Shown here: one piece after another, positions 43,980 to 52,163 of the stretch
Layout of the letters: every line of letters starts with the position of its first letter
How positions within the stretch are numbered: the first letter of the stretch is position 1
Assembly: GCF_042688385.1 (NCBI RefSeq)
Contig: NZ_JBHUPY010000001.1
Coordinates: 496,001-560,000, forward strand
DNA length: 64,000 nucleotides
Direction of reading: 5' to 3'
From: Herpetosiphon sp042688385
Lineage (GTDB): Bacteria > Chloroflexota > Chloroflexia > Chloroflexales > Herpetosiphonaceae
Program-made: the position numbers and the translations under genes
The notes under the pieces: model-generated
What the model saw: the letters and a program-made list of their open reading frames with translations, nothing else
Database searches by the model: none
What the model was told of the DNA's origin: nothing

Positions 43980-45392
43980 TTATCCTTCTAGAATGCCACG
44001 CATATCCATGGGTTGGCTCAAAAGCCACATCGCGCTCCCAGCCATCGCCACGATGACCAGCGCCCATGGTAGCCAAGCCCAGCGTTGGCGTTGTTTGGTA
44101 ATTGTCGTTGTCGTTTGCCATGTGATGACTGCTGAAAGCACGCTGCCTAGCAGAATCATGCCCATTTGAAAGGGGTAAATCATCGCTTGGGGCACCAGCG
44201 GGCTTAATCCGGTGACCGGCATCCAGCTAAAATTGATGCCTGCTTCGGCCAACAGCGAGCGTAACACTGGCAAAATTGTCCAAAAGCCAATGATAAAGTG
44301 AAAGGCGTAATGCGCTGTCCACATGGCGATGCCAATTGGCAAAAAGCCCTTCATAAAGCGATTGATGATTGCAATCAAGCGTTCGTTATGGCCGCTGATC
44401 CGCCGAAAGAGCCAAGCCGCGCCACCGAGCAACACGACTGGCTCAATGACCAAGGCCAAGATAAAGACCACACTCAGCAAAAAGGTTTCGCTGGTGATCG
44501 CAAATTGAGCAGTCAGCCAATTGTAAAAGCTATAAACTGGGCTGATCATGCCAAAAGCGTTGAGCAACGCGCCCCACGTAAACACCAACATCAGCAAACT
44601 AAAGTCGCTGCGTTCTTCGATTTTGCCAATTCCTGAGCGTGGTTGGAGGCTAATTAATTCTTGACCTGGCACGCGTGCCAACAAGCCAATGTTATCGTGG
44701 GGGCAAGCATGAATACAATCCAAACACATTGTACAATCGAGGTTGCCAACTTTTTTGGGCTGGAACAACCACAATTCACAGCCTGGTTGATCATCACGGC
44801 CCACAATACAATCTTTAGTTGCGCAGGTTTGGCAGCGTTGGGGCTGGCGCACTGCCACCTCAATTGGCGAGAGTGTGGAACTCAACATATTGAATTGGCC
44901 CAGTGGACAAACATATTTGCAAAATGGCGCACCCTGAAAGCTGCTATCGATCAGCAGCGCCGCCGCAAAATAGCTTACAATCAGCATCGCCGTCCACCAC
45001 GGCGAGGCCCACAAATCAAAGCGCTCGTAGGCAAAGAAGAACAGCACCAACAAGCCTGCCGCTAGCCATTTATTGCGCAGCCATGTCGGCCATTTGAAGC
45101 GTGGTTTGATGATGCGACGCGCCAGATTGCGCGGCAACATAAACGGGCAGGCCATGCAAAACAGATTGCCCACCACCAACAAGGCCAGCATCAAAAAGCC
45201 GCGATAATGCACCCACACAATCACAGTGGCGCTATTTTTGGGAGCCAACTGCGCGCCAGTCAAGCCATCCCACACCATCAACATTGCTAAGCCAAATAGC
45301 GGCAGTTGCAGCGCAAACCGCGCATAGCGCCAACGCCCAAGCCAGCGCAAACCTGGTAGTTTCAGCAAATCGATTGCTGGAATCTGTTGCAT
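43980..45392 (-). CDS. Membrane-bound 4Fe-4S protein (NapH/CcoG-like)
   Basis: A 470-residue membrane protein with about ten helices and two 4Fe-4S clusters facing the cytosol. It has CKYVCPLGQFN, typical of NapH/NosR/CcoG proteins, then CQTCATKDC and the ferredoxin-type CTMCLDCIHACPH. Known relatives move electrons from quinol, or reduce copper during cbb3-oxidase assembly. Its neighbours upstream are a FixH-like lipoprotein and downstream an Ig-like protein, so a metal or oxidase maturation role is plausible, though no oxidase gene is in view. Confidence 0.85.
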   Translation of the reverse strand: MQQIPAIDLLKLPGLRWLGRWRYARFALQLPLFGLAMLMVWDGLTGAQLAPKNSATVIVWVHYRGFLMLALLVVGNLFCMACPFMLPRNLARRIIKPRFKWPTWLRNKWLAAGLLVLFFFAYERFDLWASPWWTAMLIVSYFAAALLIDSSFQGAPFCKYVCPLGQFNMLSSTLSPIEVAVRQPQRCQTCATKDCIVGRDDQPGCELWLFQPKKVGNLDCTMCLDCIHACPHDNIGLLARVPGQELISLQPRSGIGKIEERSDFSLLMLVFTWGALLNAFGMISPVYSFYNWLTAQFAITSETFLLSVVFILALVIEPVVLLGGAAWLFRRISGHNERLIAIINRFMKGFLPIGIAMWTAHYAFHFIIGFWTILPVLRSLLAEAGINFSWMPVTGLSPLVPQAMIYPFQMGMILLGSVLSAVITWQTTTTITKQRQRWAWLPWALVIVAMAGSAMWLLSQPMDMRGILEG

Positions 45393-45409
45393 GATTCAAC
45401 TCCCTTGGT

Positions 45410-45787
45410 TTATTGAATGGTGAAGGCTGGCAAGGTTCGTTGCATCACTGCGCCATTGGCTTCAGTCACATTCACAATCAAGACCCATTCGCCAAGCATC
45501 GAAAAATCAATGCTGGCCTGATATTTGCCCGCGCCAAGCGCCTGCATTTGCACAATTTGCGAGGGCATCCCAGCGTGGGTCATGGTTGCTTCGAGCTGAA
45601 CTTTGGCGTTGTCGAGCGGCGTTGTGCCATCGTTAATCACCAAAACAATGGTTTGTACACCCATTGCACTTGGCGTTTGCTCAAGGCTCATGGTCAAGCG
45701 TTGGTCGTCGCTTGGCGTGCGGCTACAACCGATTAAACTCACGAATATCAAACTCAGCAGGATTAACTGCCCATAACGGAATAGCAT
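45410..45787 (-). CDS. FixH/YtkA-like lipoprotein
   Basis: A 125-residue lipoprotein: signal peptide ending LIGC (Cys 21), then one Ig-like sandwich with AMGVQTIVLVINDGTTPLDNAKVQLEATMTHAGM, the YtkA-like pattern with M-x-H-x-G-M at its end that may bind copper. ATG has GAGGTT at 6 bases. It is followed after 17 bases by the 4Fe-4S gene. Confidence 0.78.
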   Translation of the reverse strand: MLFRYGQLILLSLIFVSLIGCSRTPSDDQRLTMSLEQTPSAMGVQTIVLVINDGTTPLDNAKVQLEATMTHAGMPSQIVQMQALGAGKYQASIDFSMLGEWVLIVNVTEANGAVMQRTLPAFTIQ

Positions 45788-45858
45788 TGCAAAACCTCAA
45801 AAATACTAAATACCCCACAGCAGTGGGCATCGGGCCAATAATTCGACGCTTGAAACGA

Positions 45859-46206
45859 TTAAAGAGTTTTTGGGGGTGGCACATATTGCGGGTGAAACCA
45901 CATTGCATAGCGCAAAAGCGGCGTTTCCCAATAGCGCCAGCGTTGTTTGAGTGGGCTTAACTTGGGTTGACCACTTGGCAGATGCCAACTCAATGGGTTA
46001 TACATATGGTCGGCGATTGGGTTGAGGGGCAGCGACAGCGGCGCTTCGGAGCTTGATTGCGGCGTTTCGTTGGCTTGCGGCATACATGGGTAGAACCACC
46101 AGCGCATTGTTGGCTGGGGTTGATTGGCTTGGCCAATTGGCAGCAGAATCAGCACGATTAAGCTGCTGAGCCACCAATAGCCCAAAAATGATTGTTCGTA
46201 TGCCAT
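45859..46206 (-). CDS. Small exported protein, divergent paralogue of 46329-46682
   Basis: A 115-residue protein with a hydrophobic N-terminal helix (WWLSSLIVLILLPIG), then a FYPCMP motif, a Pro/Ser-rich middle, and the end YVPPPKTL. Its divergently transcribed neighbour shares WLS-x-(I/V)VLLLIP, YPC and VPPPK at the same places, so the two are paralogues. I do not recognise the family. First gene of the minus-strand redox cluster. Confidence 0.62.
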   Translation of the reverse strand: MAYEQSFLGYWWLSSLIVLILLPIGQANQPQPTMRWWFYPCMPQANETPQSSSEAPLSLPLNPIADHMYNPLSWHLPSGQPKLSPLKQRWRYWETPLLRYAMWFHPQYVPPPKTL

Positions 46207-46328
46207 GTTTGTTCCGCCCATTTAACCACAATCTGTACTATAGCAAACTCATTGGCAAACGCCAAATTTGGTCTTTTAAGCCGATTTTGGTATAGTATAG
46301 TTAACGAAAAGGATTGTAGGTTGCTTGT

Positions 46329-46682
46329 ATGGCTCATGAATTGCACATTTTACGCACTATGACGTGGCTCAGCACAATTGTGTTGCTGCTGATTCCGTTG
46401 GTGCTTGCGCCATGCCAACCGCGGATTTTGATGAGTTATCAATATCCGTGTGCGACCCAAGTCAGCCAAGGTTTTGCTGATGAGCATCATGCTGAACAGC
46501 CGATCTCTACGCCAGCAAAATCGCCAAGTGATGCCTGCGTTAGCCATGCAGCTCCATTTTTGCTAGCTACCAAGCAATTTGAGTTAATCCTTGTGGCTGA
46601 TCAACTGCATTGGATGCCCGATCCGATGCACTATCGTTCGCCAAGTTTAGCCCTCATCGTCCCCCCTCCGAAATTCATTTAA
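46329..46682 (+). CDS. Small exported protein, divergent paralogue of 45859-46206
   Basis: A 117-residue protein with a signal-like helix (WLSTIVLLLIPLVLAP), Cys 29, YPC in the next segment, a His/Pro-rich middle and the end LIVPPPKFI. The motif order matches the divergent neighbour. The 122-base shared leader must hold both promoters; TATAGTATAG at about 46291-46300 is a candidate -10 for this gene. It is followed by dsbB after 92 bases. Confidence 0.62.
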   Translation: MAHELHILRTMTWLSTIVLLLIPLVLAPCQPRILMSYQYPCATQVSQGFADEHHAEQPISTPAKSPSDACVSHAAPFLLATKQFELILVADQLHWMPDPMHYRSPSLALIVPPPKFI

Positions 46683-46774
46683 TCCTTCAACACCATGGTT
46701 AATGATCAATCTGCCGCATCAACGGCTGATCTGATCGATCGGTGCGCTCGAAAACATAACCAAAGAAGGATGTT

Positions 46775-47269
46775 ATGCAACCCTCAGCGATTGAATCATC
46801 GGATCTTCACGATCTTGATGATCGAACGAGTATTTCATTTGGACAGCGTGTCCGCCAAAATCTTGGCTATTTAGCTTGGCTTCAGGCGGTGGTAGCCACC
46901 CTTGGCAGCCTCTATTTTAGCGAAATCAAGGGCTTTCCGCCCTGTAATTTGTGCTGGTATCAACGGATTTTTATGTATCCCTTAGTGGCAATTCTCACCG
47001 TGGGGATCATTCGCCGCGACCCGGCGATGCGTTGGTATGCCTTGCCGTTGAGCATTGGTGGTTGGCTCATCGCGAGCTATCATTGTTTGCTAACCTATGG
47101 CGTAATTTCAGCTGAACTTGCGCCGTGCAGCGCTGGAGTTTCGTGCCTTGCCCGTTGGATCAACTGGTATGGCTTTATTACGATTCCCCTTTTAGCCTGG
47201 GTCGCCTTCAGCGTCATCATCGTTGCTTTGTTATTTGTTAAACCAGCCAAGGAGCTTGATCATGAGTAA
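46775..47269 (+). CDS. dsbB: Disulfide bond formation protein B
   Basis: A 164-residue membrane protein that reoxidises the DsbA-type partner with quinone. The active pair is C57 and C60 in PCNLCWYQRIFMYPL. The second loop has C118 and C124 (PCSAGVSC). Four helices. GAAGGA lies 4 bases upstream. The next gene overlaps its end by 8 bases. It matches the BdbC type of Gram-positives. Confidence 0.92.
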   Translation: MQPSAIESSDLHDLDDRTSISFGQRVRQNLGYLAWLQAVVATLGSLYFSEIKGFPPCNLCWYQRIFMYPLVAILTVGIIRRDPAMRWYALPLSIGGWLIASYHCLLTYGVISAELAPCSAGVSCLARWINWYGFITIPLLAWVAFSVIIVALLFVKPAKELDHE

Positions 47270-47951
47270 ATCGATTGCTAGCAATAAAAAACGCCAAAGC
47301 CGCACCCGCAAGCCGCAAGGTGGTTTGCCCCGTGAAGTTAAAATGTTGCTTTGGTTGAGTATTCCAGTCTTGGTGATTGTGGCTGTCGTGCTGTTGACCC
47401 AAACCCAAGCAAGCTCGACCCAGACGGTCGATATTTCGCGCTTAGTGCATACTGATAGCCCTGTTTTGGGCAAAACTGATGCGCCAGTAACTGTGGTTGA
47501 GTTTCTTGATCCTGAGTGTGAATCCTGCCGCGCCTTCTTCCCAATCGTCAAAGATGTGTTGGCTCAAAATGGCGATAATGTGCGTTTAGTGGTGCGCTAC
47601 TTCCCCTTGCACAACAACTCGGTGTTGGCGATGGCTGCCACCGAAGCCGCAGGCAACCAAGGCAAATATTGGGAAATGCAAGAGCTGTTGTTCAACAAGC
47701 AAAGCGAATGGGGCGAAAAACGAACTCCGCAAACCGCATTGATGCTGCAATATGCCCAAGAGTTGGGCCTTGATGGCGACAAATTTGCCAAAGATCTAAG
47801 CGACCCAGTGATTATGCAGAAGATCGAGCGTGATAATGCTGATGCACAAGCGCTGAATGTGCGCGGCACACCAAGCTTCTTTGTCAATGGCAAACCGGTT
47901 GCAACCCTCAGCCAAAGCGCCCTCCAAAGCGCAATCGATGACGCAAAATAA
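47262..47951 (+). CDS. DsbA-like membrane-anchored thiol oxidase (BdbD type)
   Basis: A 229-residue protein: basic tail, one TM helix (about 28-47), and a thioredoxin fold with the helical insertion of DsbA. The active site is PECESC (C86, C89) and the cis-Pro loop is RGTPSFFVNG. ATG 47262 has AAGGAG 7 bases upstream and lies within the end of dsbB; an ATG 13 codons earlier is inside dsbB. It introduces disulfides into exported proteins and is reoxidised by DsbB. Confidence 0.92.
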   Translation: MSKSIASNKKRQSRTRKPQGGLPREVKMLLWLSIPVLVIVAVVLLTQTQASSTQTVDISRLVHTDSPVLGKTDAPVTVVEFLDPECESCRAFFPIVKDVLAQNGDNVRLVVRYFPLHNNSVLAMAATEAAGNQGKYWEMQELLFNKQSEWGEKRTPQTALMLQYAQELGLDGDKFAKDLSDPVIMQKIERDNADAQALNVRGTPSFFVNGKPVATLSQSALQSAIDDAK

Positions 47952-47960
47952 TGGTTGGCA

Positions 47961-47995
47961 GCGCTGCTTGATTAGCGATCGAGCAGCGCTTTTTT
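47961..47995 (+). terminator. Terminator of the dsbB-dsbA operon
   Basis: GCGCTGCT pairs perfectly with AGCAGCGC, followed by six T residues. It overlaps the end of the convergent MerR gene. Confidence 0.88.
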
Positions 47996-48436
47996 GCTTG
48001 CCCCACAATCCTCAATCTTCGCTTGATCTGCGCCTGAACAACCTTCGCTACAGCCCTGCTCATTGCTAATCCGGCAATCTTCGAGCCGCAAGCATTGGCA
48101 TTGCATTCCATATGTGAGCAATGCTTGCATTTGCTGTAAGACCTGCATTTGCTGCGCAACTTGGACGAGTTTGCTGCGCGCCATGGTTTGCCAGCGCTCT
48201 GAGGGTGGTGTATCAGCTTCAAATCCATGAATTAATGTTTGAACTTCGGCAATTGAAAAGCCAGCTTTGCGGGCCAAATTGATCAAGCTAATCCATTGCA
48301 ACACACTTGGATCATAGCGGCGGCGGGTATTATGGCGCTGCGGCTTGGGAATTAAGCCCATCTGCTCATAATAACGAATTGCTGACGTTTGAAGGCCGGT
48401 TTGGGCTGCGACCTCGCCAATTGATAATTCTTGCAT
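47972..48436 (-). CDS. MerR-family regulator with Cys-rich tail
   Basis: A 154-residue regulator. The N-terminal winged helix is SIGEVAAQTGLQTSAIRYYEQMGLI, with RRRYD in the wing. The dimerisation helix follows, then CQCLRLEDC and more Cys (113, 115, 121, 129, 133), a likely metal or redox sensor. It is transcribed away from the small membrane protein gene at 48513, whose promoter region it probably controls. The redox cluster on its other side is a second possible target. Confidence 0.88.
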   Translation of the reverse strand: MQELSIGEVAAQTGLQTSAIRYYEQMGLIPKPQRHNTRRRYDPSVLQWISLINLARKAGFSIAEVQTLIHGFEADTPPSERWQTMARSKLVQVAQQMQVLQQMQALLTYGMQCQCLRLEDCRISNEQGCSEGCSGADQAKIEDCGASKKALLDR

Positions 48437-48452
48437 TGGTCAAAACTCCTGC

Positions 48453-48480
48453 TTGACTTAAAGTGCACTTCACATGATAG
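48453..48480 (+). promoter_or_regulatory. MerR-type operator/promoter region
   Basis: TTGACT (48453-48458) followed by the perfect palindrome AAGTGCACTT (48461-48470) within the expected spacer, between the divergent MerR gene and its neighbour. A -10 is not clear (TAGCGT at 19 bases spacing is the candidate), as is common for MerR promoters. Confidence 0.5.
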
Positions 48481-48512
48481 CGTACACCTGTCAGGTTATA
48501 AAGGAGTATTCG

Positions 48513-48767
48513 ATGAAACTATTGCAAGAGTGTTTTGGTTTGTTGCGCAGCAAAGTTGGTTTGTTGCTGATTGCTGGGGTTATGCTTGGCGTATTCTTTT
48601 TTGAGCGCAGCGTTTTAGGCGGATTATTGGCTGGTGCAACGCCAATCATCATGCTGTTTGCCTGTCTGATTCCCTGTGCGATTCCGTTAATATTACTTCG
48701 ACGCAAGCAACCAGCTACGCAATGCAGTTGCGGCGATCCAAATTGTGGCGGCCTAACCAGCAAATAA
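48513..48767 (+). CDS. Small Cys-rich membrane protein, likely MerR target
   Basis: An 84-residue protein with one or two helices (about 16-62) and a C-terminal CSCGDPNCGGLTSK tail that could bind a metal ion; another Cys pair lies in ACLIPC. ATG 48513 has AAGGAG 6 bases upstream. Function unknown. The last 39 codons and the terminator recur at 57048-57201, on the far side of the helicase island. Confidence 0.72.
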   Translation: MKLLQECFGLLRSKVGLLLIAGVMLGVFFFERSVLGGLLAGATPIIMLFACLIPCAIPLILLRRKQPATQCSCGDPNCGGLTSK

Positions 48768-48773
48768 AAAGCA

Positions 48774-48800
48774 GTCGCCCTTGGTTTGTTCAAGGGCGAC
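48774..48800 (+). terminator. Terminator of the small membrane protein gene
   Basis: GTCGCCCTTG pairs perfectly with CAAGGGCGAC around GTTTGTT. No T-tract follows on the plus strand. A similar hairpin follows the remnant at 57 kb. Confidence 0.7.
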
Positions 48801-48837
48801 GACTGATTCATCGATAGGCCTAATATGGGTTTGTCTA

Positions 48838-51800
48838 TTAGGTTATCGGAATACCAACTATAGCAGCCACGATCCGTTGATCTAAGGGTGCTATCAGAGG
48901 GATGTGGTTAAAACCTTCGCGAAGCTGTTTGGTAGATAAAGGTTTTGATACGAGCGTATCACGTAAATCGCGTAATAATAATGGACGCTTATTTCGACGT
49001 GTATTTTGCAGATGATCGTTCCATACAGGCCGAATAAGATCAATCCACGCGTCAGCAACACTTGTAAGATCAAATGTATAACTATCCTCTTGTGAATCGG
49101 GTGCAATTGTACTATTTGATTTCGTCAATGACCGAATTGCTTGAATAACGCTCAATCTTTCACTATCAACTAATTTTCGAGCCTCTAACTCGTATTTCCC
49201 AAGAATAATATCAAATTCTTCTAATGCACGTTGCTTTTTGCGTGGTAGTAATAGCGATTCTGTTTGACGAACATGATCAAGAAATTGTTTTAGCAATAAG
49301 ACGGCAGTTTTATCCATAGCATATTGTTCAGGTTTTGTTCCAAGTTGTTGACGTAATGCTATGCTAATAATATCTAAATTTGTTTCTGGCTTAGATTCTA
49401 CACTAGGCATATAAACCCAACGTGGTGCACCGAGAAGGGAACCTTTAATTGCAAAGAATGCCCAAGAAGATTTGGACTGCACAAGACTAACAGATGATAT
49501 TACATTGGCAGTCTGCCCACGCATTTGGAGATATTTGGCAGGGTCGATTAATGGATCTTCACCTTGAACCAACATCCGTACTGGTTGAAATGCATCATAG
49601 ATTGCCAATGTTCCTGAACTGACCTCGCCGCTCAGGATTTGTTCTACTTGATCGTTTATATCGGTCGGTTTAACAATCCGGGTAGGAACAGGATTTGCCA
49701 ATAATTCAGGCGGCAAATCCATATTTGAGCCAAATATTTTTGCGTTTAGTATATGTCGCCCAAAGAAAACCTCATCATTACTAAGGGCGAATTCCTCACT
49801 ATCATCGGGCCAATATATATGAATCGCTTGATGCAAGCTATCCATACGGTCAATTCTACCAATTCGTTGTTCAGCAATACTAATAACACTTGGCATATTA
49901 AGATGAACAACAACTGAAGCTTCTTGAAGACTTATGCTTTCGGAAACGGCCTTAGAGCATAAAGCAATGATGTCTTGTTTATTGGAACCTAGGGCAAATA
50001 TAGTTTGAAGGGTATTCCGCTCATTTGGAGCATCACCAGTTGCAACGATTACATTCGTGTGATTATGTTTAATTAAGCGTTGTTTTAGATCGAGTAATGT
50101 AATGATATGTTCATCGAAGGCCAAGACTAGTTTATGCTCTTGAAGTAGATTCTTCAGAAATTTTGTCTTGGTCTCTTCGCGTGTATCTGACATTTGATGA
50201 ATCAGATCACGGATTCGTTGATAAATGCTTATTTCTTCCCGACAAACAACTTCATAGGCAGAAGGCTCTATAAGCCATTCAGGTAATGCTATTGTTAAAT
50301 TTGTGCTAGGCAAGGTACGATGATTAATGAAATCTTGGATCTTTTTAATCATATTGCCTGAAATATTTTTTTTATTGGTTGGTAAATTCCACTGAGCAAG
50401 TGATTCTGTACCCTCGATATGTTCTAGTACAGCAGCCCGTGAAGAGCGAAGTCGTGATTTAATATGATAACGAGCTATGGCTGGCGCTGCACTTAATCGT
50501 AGTTTCAATACTGATTCCTCGCTCATACCACGAATTCGATCATTATTACTAAATGTAATTGATGTTAGATTGATAAGGCCACGTAATTTTTTGGCCTCTT
50601 CATCAATCATTTGGGCTAGCCGCCGATCATCTTGGGTTTCACCACAGGCATATACATGGGAAAGATGTTCAGGATAACGACATGGCTTCCCTAGCTTATT
50701 AAGATATTGTGTAGGAGATTTATCAACGAGGTCATTAAACATCGCTTTTGTTCGGCGCACAGTAAAGCGTTGAATTGCCTGTTGGAGCGTTTGTTGAGCG
50801 GTTTCATCAAGCCAGGAGTAATCATTAGCACGAGGCTGTTTCCATGCTTGTTCTAATACCTTGAGCACATCATCATCAAAGTTATCAGCACCAAGCAATT
50901 GTATCAAGTTGATAACGTCATTGATGCCACGATTAATGGGCGTGGCCGTGAAAAGCGCTATGTAGTCGGCCATACTGGTATAGAGCGAACGAGTCCGCTG
51001 TGAGTCGCGATTGAGGAATCGGTGAGCCTCATCGATCGCTAAAACTTGAGCACACCGTAGATTTTCCAATAATCCTTCATCAGGATAGCGTTCAGTATTA
51101 CTCAATTTGCCTTGTGACCGCACCATCAATGATAATCCACAGCGTAATGCTTCGCGTTCCCAAGTTGATATCACTAATGGTGGCGAAAATAAGATGGGAA
51201 TATCTTGGCGTAAACGTCCTGTACGCATAATATACTGCATCAAAGCGCGGATCATATGAACACCTAGGCGAGTTTTACCTGATCCAGTCGCATCAGCAAC
51301 TAGGACACTACCGACGTGTTCGAGAATCCATAATGCTTGGGCGATCCCTGCTTCTTGTGCTGGCCATAAAGGTGTTTCATTACTAAGAATATTTCGTAGC
51401 ACTGATTTCTTTGCCCATTTACCCTCCAGTAGTTCACTACAAGCACGAGCCAATGCATCTTGCCATGTTACTGCTTGAAGCAATTGATTGAGAAGCGCTT
51501 TAAAGTGCGCTAAATAATCGATGGCAGTTTCCCAGATGGCTTCGGCTAGCTGGATAGCCTCATTAAATCGTGGATCGTCAGCCGTAAGCCGAATATTACC
51601 CTCGATCTGGGTTTGCATACCTGCATGGCTATAGTTGCTTGAGCCTAGAATTACCGCATTATCACCGCAATATATTTTGGCATGAATAGGCCTTTTTGCT
51701 GAAGTTCTGATTTGAATATTTGGCTGTTCCAGAAAGCTTATTGCTTGAAGCAGTTGTCGACTTTGATACAGCGAGAAGCCCTTATTCAACCAAAAATCCG

Positions 51801-52137
51801 CAATATCTTGTTCCCATTTATTAAAGGATTGGCGAAATACTTTTGGTTGTATAAGGAGTGGTTCATGTCCAATAACAATCCTGACTAAGGTAAAGCTTGC
51901 ATAATTAGCAGCGCAGTTAGCCAAAAAACGGATAATGTAGGTTAATGAAGTAAACCCAGTAATGAGCAGTGGATTTTTGGCATAGTGTAAATCCTGTTCC
52001 ACAATCTTGCCAACCTGATCTTGTTTATTATTATGAGGAAACCGTTGCGGATGAGGCCACGTAGCTGCTGGCTCTGAAGGCGCTGTTTGGTCTAAAAACA
52101 GATTGAGTTGAGGCGTGCTGCTGGGCTTTTTTCGCAT
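48838..52137 (-). CDS. Phospholipase-D-like nuclease fused to SNF2-type helicase
   Basis: A 1099-residue protein, the last gene of the island operon. A single PLD domain has H152-A-K154 with D159 (HxKx4D) and GSSNYS at 165-170. The helicase follows: ATGSGKT at 283-289, DEAH at 369-372, TATP at 397-400, and QRIGRIDR at 757-764 in the second RecA lobe, so it is SF2/SNF2-like. About 300 C-terminal residues are unassigned. A single HKD motif means the nuclease must dimerise. Similar PLD and helicase parts occur as separate genes in DISARM-type systems. AGGAG lies 9 bases before the ATG. The DNA is AT-richer than the surroundings, suggesting transfer. Confidence 0.8.
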   Translation of the reverse strand: MRKKPSSTPQLNLFLDQTAPSEPAATWPHPQRFPHNNKQDQVGKIVEQDLHYAKNPLLITGFTSLTYIIRFLANCAANYASFTLVRIVIGHEPLLIQPKVFRQSFNKWEQDIADFWLNKGFSLYQSRQLLQAISFLEQPNIQIRTSAKRPIHAKIYCGDNAVILGSSNYSHAGMQTQIEGNIRLTADDPRFNEAIQLAEAIWETAIDYLAHFKALLNQLLQAVTWQDALARACSELLEGKWAKKSVLRNILSNETPLWPAQEAGIAQALWILEHVGSVLVADATGSGKTRLGVHMIRALMQYIMRTGRLRQDIPILFSPPLVISTWEREALRCGLSLMVRSQGKLSNTERYPDEGLLENLRCAQVLAIDEAHRFLNRDSQRTRSLYTSMADYIALFTATPINRGINDVINLIQLLGADNFDDDVLKVLEQAWKQPRANDYSWLDETAQQTLQQAIQRFTVRRTKAMFNDLVDKSPTQYLNKLGKPCRYPEHLSHVYACGETQDDRRLAQMIDEEAKKLRGLINLTSITFSNNDRIRGMSEESVLKLRLSAAPAIARYHIKSRLRSSRAAVLEHIEGTESLAQWNLPTNKKNISGNMIKKIQDFINHRTLPSTNLTIALPEWLIEPSAYEVVCREEISIYQRIRDLIHQMSDTREETKTKFLKNLLQEHKLVLAFDEHIITLLDLKQRLIKHNHTNVIVATGDAPNERNTLQTIFALGSNKQDIIALCSKAVSESISLQEASVVVHLNMPSVISIAEQRIGRIDRMDSLHQAIHIYWPDDSEEFALSNDEVFFGRHILNAKIFGSNMDLPPELLANPVPTRIVKPTDINDQVEQILSGEVSSGTLAIYDAFQPVRMLVQGEDPLIDPAKYLQMRGQTANVISSVSLVQSKSSWAFFAIKGSLLGAPRWVYMPSVESKPETNLDIISIALRQQLGTKPEQYAMDKTAVLLLKQFLDHVRQTESLLLPRKKQRALEEFDIILGKYELEARKLVDSERLSVIQAIRSLTKSNSTIAPDSQEDSYTFDLTSVADAWIDLIRPVWNDHLQNTRRNKRPLLLRDLRDTLVSKPLSTKQLREGFNHIPLIAPLDQRIVAAIVGIPIT

Positions 52138-52163
52138 TGGGATTTACTCCTATTACCACATCA

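Noticed and set aside
43980..45392. Assigning the 4Fe-4S membrane protein as NosR or NapH of a denitrification cluster
   Set aside because: No nitrous-oxide or nitrate reductase gene is nearby and NosR's extra flavin domain is absent.
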